A DNA stretch of 64,000 bases from positions 186,001-250,000 of the forward strand of contig JBMNPH010000001.1 of assembly GCA_050943495.1 (NCBI GenBank). The letters are read 5' to 3'. Shown here piece after piece: positions 59,305 through 64,000 of the stretch (position 1 is the first letter of the stretch; the number at the start of each line of letters is the position of its first letter). The position numbers and the translations under genes were made by a program. Below the pieces are notes generated by a model that was given only the letters and a program-made list of their open reading frames with translations, ran no database searches and was not told the origin of the DNA. The stretch is from Merdivicinus sp050943495. GTDB taxonomy: Bacteria > Bacillota > Clostridia > Oscillospirales > Ruminococcaceae.

Positions 59305-59529
59305 TTAAAATCGGATTGGAAGAGTATTATCGGTATGCGGAACCGGCATGCCCGGAGATAGTGCAGGATTGAGGAAATCAGCAGGATTGGTTGAAATCAG
59401 CCGGGAGATGCACAATCCTTCTTTATTGCTGATACATTCACATAGACATCCATTTACAGTATGCAGTTCCGTTTCCGGGATTTTGGCCGGAAAAATCTGT
59501 TCCGGCAACAAGATCGTGTGGAGGATCAT
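59305..59529 (-). CDS. ylzJ: YlzJ-like protein
   Basis: A 74-residue protein starting MILHTILLPEQIFP, the recognisable YlzJ opening. Function is unknown. It overlaps tepA by 4 bases (ATGA) and lies between tepA and the ftsK/spoIIIE gene, exactly the Bacillus subtilis order. Confidence 0.83.
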   Translation of the reverse strand: MILHTILLPEQIFPAKIPETELHTVNGCLCECISNKEGLCISRLISTNPADFLNPALSPGMPVPHTDNTLPIRF

Positions 59530-60233
59530 TGCAGTGTCTCCTTCTCATCGATCATATCATAGAGGCATTCAATCGCATCCGACAAACCACCCAAACAGTC
59601 AATTAAGCCTTCCTGGACAGCCCGCTCTCCATCAATGGAAGTTCCGACATCCATCGCCAGTTCGCCAGTTTCCATCATCAAAGCGCGGAAACGCGATTCG
59701 GTAATTCCGGAATTTTCTGTCACAAAACGTACGATCCGATCCTGCATTTTATCAAAATAAGAAAAGCTTTGCGGAACCCCCAAAACCAGGCCGTTCATTC
59801 GAACCGGATGAATGGTCATTGTAGCGGAGGGAACAATAAATGAACGCTGAGCAGATACAGCCAGCGGAACTCCAATCGAATGTCCGCCGCCCAAAACCAG
59901 CGATACGGTCGGGGTTTTCATGCCAGCAATCAGTTCTGCAATGGCAAGTCCGGCTTCCACATCTCCGCCTACAGTGTTAAGGATCACCAACAATCCCTTA
60001 ATTTCAGGATTTTCTTCAATTGCAACAAGCTGTGGGATGACATGTTCATATTTTGTCGATTTGTTTTGAGGCGGCAGGATATAATGCCCCTCGATTTGTC
60101 CGATAATGGTCAGGCAATGGATCAAATGCCGTCCACTTGTCGTAATCGATCCGGCGGAAGGAATATTTTGCGGATCTGAATAAGGGACTTCTTCCCGTTC
60201 CTCTTCCTGAGGCTGTGTTTCATTTTTAGACAA
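59526..60233 (-). CDS. tepA: ClpP-like serine protease TepA
   Basis: A 235-residue crotonase-fold/ClpP-family protease. The active-site Ser lies in GGGHSIGVPLA (S119) with His in TIHPVR (H142). The ILNTVGGDVEAG oxyanion region is intact. It is cytosolic and in Bacillus promotes protein export, probably through signal-peptide removal; it also has a role around sporulation. It starts at TTG, 7 bases after GGGAGG. It heads the tepA-ylzJ-ftsK-pflA unit and has a strong promoter. Confidence 0.88.
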   Translation of the reverse strand: MSKNETQPQEEEREEVPYSDPQNIPSAGSITTSGRHLIHCLTIIGQIEGHYILPPQNKSTKYEHVIPQLVAIEENPEIKGLLVILNTVGGDVEAGLAIAELIAGMKTPTVSLVLGGGHSIGVPLAVSAQRSFIVPSATMTIHPVRMNGLVLGVPQSFSYFDKMQDRIVRFVTENSGITESRFRALMMETGELAMDVGTSIDGERAVQEGLIDCLGGLSDAIECLYDMIDEKETLQ

Positions 60234-60284
60234 ATCAAATCCTCCCTTACTGGTAATATGGATTTAATTTGCCCGTTCTTCTTT

Positions 60285-60313
60285 ATTATATACATTTTAA
60301 ACTGTTGTGTCAA
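60285..60313 (-). promoter_or_regulatory. Strong promoter of tepA-ylzJ-ftsK-pflA
   Basis: Minus strand: TTGACA, 17-base spacer, TATAAT, both perfect; 51 bases before the TTG start. Confidence 0.92.
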
Positions 60314-60342
60314 ACGGTAAAGAAAAAATGTTCCGAAATATT

Positions 60343-61041
60343 TTATTCCCGAAAATCGGTTCCTGTCAGCAAACGGATGGCGCGCTCAATGGAGTCGCGA
60401 GAATTACCCCAGTCGGCATTTTCACCGGTGTTGCGATAATCGAACATCTTGCAGAAATGAGAAACATCTTCACCGACTCTTTGAAGAGGACGCATAGCAA
60501 GTGCTGCTGCAGCTGCTTGAAATTCCGGTTGGACTTTTTTAGGAAGATGATCTGCAGCTGTAATCATCAGGGCCTCCAAATGCGGCAAGCATAGATACTC
60601 CTGTTCTCGGAAAAGGCGTCGGAAATCTGCGTCTTTTGCATACTGATCTACTACCGTCACCAGCATGCGGGAAAGTGCCCAGTCGATTTTTTCACAGACA
60701 AAGCAGGTGTGATTGATTGTGGAAATATCCTGTCGTTTTCTGGGCTTGGTTTTGGCACGGGCACGGATATCCTTGAAATCTCCTGCAATCAGTTCCTTAA
60801 TATGGCTTTCGAGCATCAGAGCAAGAGAAAGTCGATTTTTTTGTCCCAGCATTTGTTCGAAATGTTTGGTACAGAAACCGAGACGATTGGTTTCAATTCG
60901 CACATCCGGTTCCATCATGGCGGCCCCCATAATGTATTCGATACATCTCTGTTCGAGGGTCCTCTGCATGGAACAGATGGGACAACCACATTTTGGTTCA
61001 AAAACTTCACTGATCGGGATGGTATAGATACTGTCACGCAT
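60343..61041 (-). CDS. DUF6062-family Cys-rich protein
   Basis: A 232-residue soluble protein with Cys/His clusters: CGCPICSMQ, GFCTKHFEQML, HTCFVCEKIDW, YLCLPHLEAL and HFCKMFDYRN. These are the DUF6062 pattern. The pairs could bind zinc or form disulfides. Function unknown; common in Clostridia. AGGAGG is 7 bases before the ATG. It lies upstream of tepA without a visible terminator between. Confidence 0.82.
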   Translation of the reverse strand: MRDSIYTIPISEVFEPKCGCPICSMQRTLEQRCIEYIMGAAMMEPDVRIETNRLGFCTKHFEQMLGQKNRLSLALMLESHIKELIAGDFKDIRARAKTKPRKRQDISTINHTCFVCEKIDWALSRMLVTVVDQYAKDADFRRLFREQEYLCLPHLEALMITAADHLPKKVQPEFQAAAAALAMRPLQRVGEDVSHFCKMFDYRNTGENADWGNSRDSIERAIRLLTGTDFRE

Positions 61042-61081
61042 AATGATTCCTCCGGTTTTTTAATATGCAATTGCTGTTTTG

Positions 61082-61087
61082 AGTATA
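61082..61087 (-). promoter_or_regulatory. Extended -10 promoter of the DUF6062 gene
   Basis: Minus strand TGCTATACT, an extended -10 of the TGn type, with a weak -35 (TGTTCA) 17 bases upstream. Confidence 0.45.
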
Positions 61088-61147
61088 GCACATTTTCTTT
61101 TGTCTGAACAGTATCTAATCGGAATGTAGAGAAAAATCATAAAAGTA

Positions 61148-61176
61148 TTGCAAATAAATAGAAAATATTGTATAAT
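61148..61176 (+). promoter_or_regulatory. Promoter of the nitrilase-isomerase unit
   Basis: TTGCAA, 17-base spacer, perfect TATAAT; 36 bases before the start. Confidence 0.82.
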
Positions 61177-61212
61177 ATCTTATGCTGAAAATGTTGGAAG
61201 GTTGGGATATTG

Positions 61213-61977
61213 ATGTCAGATCAAAAGATTTGCATTGGGTTACTGAAGCATATTCCGCGTTATTATGATGTCAAACAGAATCTCGATGATTTTGAAGGGT
61301 TTGCTGCGGAAGCAGCGCGTAGAGGAGTGCAGCTTTTGGTAACATGCGAGTCTTATCTGGACGGATATTGTGTTGCACTGCCCGAATGTACCAAAGAAAA
61401 ACTGGAAGCGTGTGCCCAGGATCTGCATACCAGTCCTCTTTTAAATAGGGTGCGAGAGATTGCAGCAAAATTCCGGATGCATATTATTTTCGGATTTACC
61501 ATGAAGACTGAGAGCGGGATTCGAAATTCTGTACTCTTTGTGGATGCAGATGGAAAGGATATCGGGGTTTATTCAAAAACTCATTTAATGACTCATGATC
61601 TGGTATATGAGCGGGGGGATGATCTGCCGGTTTTTGAAACAGCTCTGGGGAAAATTGGAATCATGATTTGTGCAGACCGCCGTTTTCCGGAAACAGCCAG
61701 AACGTTGAAGCTTCGTGGGGCGGAACTGATTGTGAACCCAACTTATGGGATGTGGCATTTGGCAAATGAGTGGTGGATGAGAACAAAAGCTTATGAAAAT
61801 GAATGTTATATTGCTTTCTCCCATCCGCAGGTCTCTTTTGTATGCGATCCGCATGGAGAAATCGAAGCGAAACTGATGTCATCCCGATCCGATATTTTGG
61901 TGCATGATATTGACTTATCGGTTCAGGTTCAGGAAATGCTGCCGTATCGACGAGCAGATTTATATGAAAAAAATTGA
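61213..61977 (+). CDS. Carbon-nitrogen hydrolase (nitrilase superfamily)
   Basis: A 254-residue nitrilase-fold amidase. The triad is Glu (CESYLDGY, E46), Lys (YSKTHLM, about 121) and Cys (GIMICADRRFPET, about 154). Substrate unknown. The C-terminal region lacks the biotin- or glutamine-linked domains. The next gene starts 33 bp after its stop and is likely co-transcribed. The ribosome site is a weak GGAAGG. Confidence 0.9.
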   Translation: MSDQKICIGLLKHIPRYYDVKQNLDDFEGFAAEAARRGVQLLVTCESYLDGYCVALPECTKEKLEACAQDLHTSPLLNRVREIAAKFRMHIIFGFTMKTESGIRNSVLFVDADGKDIGVYSKTHLMTHDLVYERGDDLPVFETALGKIGIMICADRRFPETARTLKLRGAELIVNPTYGMWHLANEWWMRTKAYENECYIAFSHPQVSFVCDPHGEIEAKLMSSRSDILVHDIDLSVQVQEMLPYRRADLYEKN

Positions 61978-62010
61978 TTTGTGTGTAATTTGCGTGAAGG
62001 AGGAGTTATT

Positions 62011-62874
62011 TTGAAATTTGCAGTATTTACCGTTGGAATGCCGGAGTATTCGCCCGAGGAGGCAATCCGGACGCTGAAAGAATGCGGATATGATGGCGTG
62101 GAATTCCGCATCACCAAACTTCCCACTGATCCGGAGGTGCTGAAGAAACCGTATTCCTACTGGGAAAATAACAAATGTACGGTTGATGAAGACCATCTTT
62201 TGGAGGAAGCTCCCAAGCTGAAGGCGCTCTGCGAAGAAGCAGGAGTGGAAATCTGCGCACTGGGAACCTATATGCGCTGCAATGAGCCGGAACGCGTCGA
62301 AAATGCTCTGAAAGCTGCTGTCATCATGGGATGCCCCAAAATCCGCGTCAGTCCTTATGGCTACGACGGCAAGGAAAATTACAGGGATCTGTTTGACCGG
62401 GCCGTACAGGATTACCGGAAATTGGAACGTCTCGCAAAGCAGTATGGCGTTAAGATCAACATGGAAATGCACATGAACACAATTACGGCTTCTGCAAGTG
62501 CAGCTTATCGTTTGGCTTCACATTTTGATCCCAACTATATCGGCGTCATCTATGATACCGGCAATATTGTATATGAGGGATTTGAGAATTATAAAGCCGC
62601 GCTGGAGATCCTGGGCGAATATCTTGACCATGTCCACATTAAGAACGCGAAATGGAACCTTAAAGAGGAGAAAGATGGTGTAAAATATTGGGCGGCAGAT
62701 AGCACGCCATTTAAAGAAGGACATACCGATTTTACCAAAGTTTTTGAAGCACTGCGTTCTGTCGGATATAACGGATATCTGACCTTTGAGGATTTCTCCA
62801 ATGAGCAGAGTACGGAGGAGAAATTGCGCGGCAATATTGCATACATCAAGGGACTTGCGGAAACCATCCGCTGA
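62011..62874 (+). CDS. Sugar phosphate isomerase/epimerase (TIM barrel)
   Basis: A 287-residue xylose-isomerase-like barrel: KFAVFTVGMPEYSPEEAI opening, EMHMNTITASAS and IYDTGNI metal-site blocks, DHVHIKNAKW (Asp, His) and YLTFEDFSN (Glu). It starts at TTG 7 bases after AAGGAGG; a longer frame from 61981 includes that site. Paired with the nitrilase. It is the second barrel of this family in the window. Confidence 0.88.
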   Translation: MKFAVFTVGMPEYSPEEAIRTLKECGYDGVEFRITKLPTDPEVLKKPYSYWENNKCTVDEDHLLEEAPKLKALCEEAGVEICALGTYMRCNEPERVENALKAAVIMGCPKIRVSPYGYDGKENYRDLFDRAVQDYRKLERLAKQYGVKINMEMHMNTITASASAAYRLASHFDPNYIGVIYDTGNIVYEGFENYKAALEILGEYLDHVHIKNAKWNLKEEKDGVKYWAADSTPFKEGHTDFTKVFEALRSVGYNGYLTFEDFSNEQSTEEKLRGNIAYIKGLAETIR

Positions 62875-62882
62875 TAATCTGC

Positions 62883-62914
62883 AAGAGGCAGCTCATTTAA
62901 GCTGCCTCTTTTTT
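62883..62914 (+). terminator. Terminator of the nitrilase-isomerase unit
   Basis: AAGAGGCAGCT / AGCTGCCTCTT stem, 6-base loop, T run; 8 bases after the stop. Confidence 0.9.
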
Positions 62915-62926
62915 GTGGGAGGATTC

Positions 62927-63748
62927 ATGGATACAAAAATACAAGTACAGGGATTTTCACTGGCAGATACGCTGGACTGCGGACAGACATTTCGCTGGAA
63001 ACAAACCGGATCTCATACTTTTTGTGGGATTCAAAGGGGAAAGTATCTGAAGGTTTCTCAGGAAGGGGAAACGCTGATTTTTCATGGAATTTCTAAAGAT
63101 GAAGCCGACCGTGTGTGGACAGATTATTTTGATCTTCGGACAGATTATGCGGCAATGCAGGAGATTTTCCGCAAAGATCCGGTCCTTCAAAAGGCAGCTG
63201 CTTGCTGCGGCGGCATACGACTGCTTTGTCAGGATCCATGGGAAGCGCTGTGTTCCTTTATCATCAGTCAGAATAATAATATTCCTCGGATTAAGGCAAT
63301 TGTAGAGAGGCTTTGTCAGCAGTTCGGAGAGGAGTGTCCGGGCGGATATGCGTTCCCGAAACCGGAGAAACTAGCAGTCTGTACTGTGGAAGAACTGGCG
63401 CCACTGCGCGCAGGATTCCGTGCCAAGTATATCTTAGACGCTGCACAGAAAGTTGCGGGCGGAGAGGTGTCCTTAGAACGGATTTCCAATCTTCCGCTGG
63501 ATGAGGCACGGACTGAACTAATGCGGATCAAAGGAGTAGGGATCAAGGTGGCAGAATGTGCGCTGCTGTATGGATTTCATCGGTTGGACGCATTTCCTGT
63601 GGACACCTGGATCAGAAAGGCATTGGAAGAGTATTATCCGAATGGCTTTCCGGATTTTGCGCAGCCGCGCGGAGTTGCGCAGCAGTATCTGTTCCATTAT
63701 ATCCGGCATCGAAAAGAGTATGAAAAAAATGATTCCATATCCATCTGA
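62927..63748 (+). CDS. ogg: 8-oxoguanine DNA glycosylase (OGG1-like)
   Basis: A 273-residue base-excision enzyme. The N-terminal TBP-like domain (FSLADTLDCGQTFRWKQ, as in OGG1/AlkA) is followed by a helix-hairpin-helix (LMRIKGVGIKVAECALL) with catalytic Lys and then PVDTW with the catalytic Asp. The DCGQ...FRW text and the single HhH-GPD match OGG1-type enzymes. A stand-alone ribosome site GGGAGGA precedes the ATG. The tail of the gene lies inside the next terminator stem. Confidence 0.9.
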   Translation: MDTKIQVQGFSLADTLDCGQTFRWKQTGSHTFCGIQRGKYLKVSQEGETLIFHGISKDEADRVWTDYFDLRTDYAAMQEIFRKDPVLQKAAACCGGIRLLCQDPWEALCSFIISQNNNIPRIKAIVERLCQQFGEECPGGYAFPKPEKLAVCTVEELAPLRAGFRAKYILDAAQKVAGGEVSLERISNLPLDEARTELMRIKGVGIKVAECALLYGFHRLDAFPVDTWIRKALEEYYPNGFPDFAQPRGVAQQYLFHYIRHRKEYEKNDSISI

Positions 63749-63763
63749 ACGGATATGGAATCA
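63723..63763 (-). terminator. Terminator of the downstream glycosidase gene
   Basis: TGATTCCATATCC / GGATATGGAATCA, a 13-bp stem with TTTTTTT on the minus strand. It overlaps the end of ogg by 19 bases and can also stop ogg transcription weakly. Confidence 0.85.
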
Positions 63764-63768
63764 TCGAT

Positions 63769-64000
63769 TTATTCTGCAAGAATATGAGGAACGCCATCCC
63801 GGAAGACAATTTCCGCTTTGGAGATGTACCAAGTCTGCCCTTGGTCGGGACTTCCCTGATAAAACAGCCAAATGCGGCCGTTATCTTCGAATACATAAGG
63901 ATGACCGGATTCGCTGGAATTCCAGCTTCCCGGCGCGCCGTTTGTGAGCAGCGGCTGATTGGAAATACGATGGAAGTGAATGCCGTCTTCCGAAACTGCA
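63769..64000 (-). CDS. C-terminal part of a five-bladed-propeller glycosidase (partial)
   Basis: About 77 codons are visible; the rest lies beyond the window. The reading frame contains SEDGIHFHRISNQPLL, SWNSSESGHPYVF and GRIWLFYQGS. The DGxxFxR and FYQG texts recur in GH32/43/68/130-type five-blade propellers. It is a probable glycan-active gene next to a sugar isomerase, so it may belong with the fucosidase region in function. Confidence 0.62.
   Translation of the reverse strand, partial: AVSEDGIHFHRISNQPLLTNGAPGSWNSSESGHPYVFEDNGRIWLFYQGSPDQGQTWYISKAEIVFRDGVPHILAE

Overview
This window looks like a chromosomal segment of a low-to-mid GC anaerobic Firmicute, most likely a Clostridia/Oscillospirales-type gut bacterium. 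The evidence: a bacterial V-type ATPase operon, clostridial-style promoters and strong AGGAGG ribosome sites, a tepA-ylzJ-ftsK cluster as in spore formers, rubredoxin plus flavodiiron protein, formate-THF ligase, a pyruvate formate-lyase activase, choline-binding-type wall repeats and a GH95 fucosidase. No rRNA, tRNA, CRISPR array, insertion sequence or phage gene was seen. GC looks mid-40s by eye (not computed).

Layout. 1-2.7 kb: the tail of a DUF4358-like gene, then a Zn/Cd P-type ATPase with a His/Cys-rich head and its ArsR/SmtB regulator. 2.9-11.5 kb: a nine-gene V-ATPase operon (G-like, C, I, K, F, E, A, B, D). 11.5-15.2 kb: an ABC exporter pair, mscL-msrC and a small basic protein. 15.5-20 kb: fhs, a RodA/FtsW-like gene, rsmD, coaD and a coiled-coil protein. 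20-27 kb: uvrB, a HicB-like/DinB-like fusion, an HD protein, an acetyltransferase and uvrA. 27-28.5 kb: rubredoxin and flavodiiron protein. 28.5-33 kb, minus strand: a PfkB sugar kinase with its own promoter, and a GHMP kinase / nucleotidyltransferase / phosphohexomutase operon that looks like a sugar-to-NDP-sugar route. 33.2-38.6 kb: an esterase, an EFR1 ferredoxin, a 39-residue membrane peptide, a GNAT, a Cys-rich protein, a gene remnant and a Tet(M)-like GTPase. 38.7-43.7 kb: a sugar isomerase, a GH95 enzyme and an unrecognised 610-residue protein, probably for host or plant glycans. 43.8-47.5 kb: a small Cys-rich protein, a MacA/MacB-like pair without an ATPase, fba and a DUF3006-like protein. 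47.5-52.6 kb, minus strand: a G5/3D wall enzyme, an unknown Cys-rich protein, and an EF-hand/LRR/wall-repeat surface protein. 52.8-55.5 kb: glyS, and rpsF-ssb-rpsR behind a possible S6:S18 leader. 55.5-61 kb, minus strand: pflA, ftsK, ylzJ, tepA and a DUF6062 gene. 61.2-64 kb: a nitrilase-family amidase, a sugar isomerase, an OGG-type glycosylase and the end of a five-blade propeller glycosidase.

Most of the window is core chromosome. The parts least explained by known families are the 610-residue protein at 41.9 kb, the 274-residue Cys-rich protein at 49.1 kb with its long AT-rich flank, the Tet(M)-like GTPase with an altered domain IV loop, the NDP-sugar operon, the HicB-DinB fusion and several peptides under 60 residues. 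No convincing wholly new multi-gene system was found. Start codons were chosen by ribosome-site spacing, and several differ from the longest open frame.
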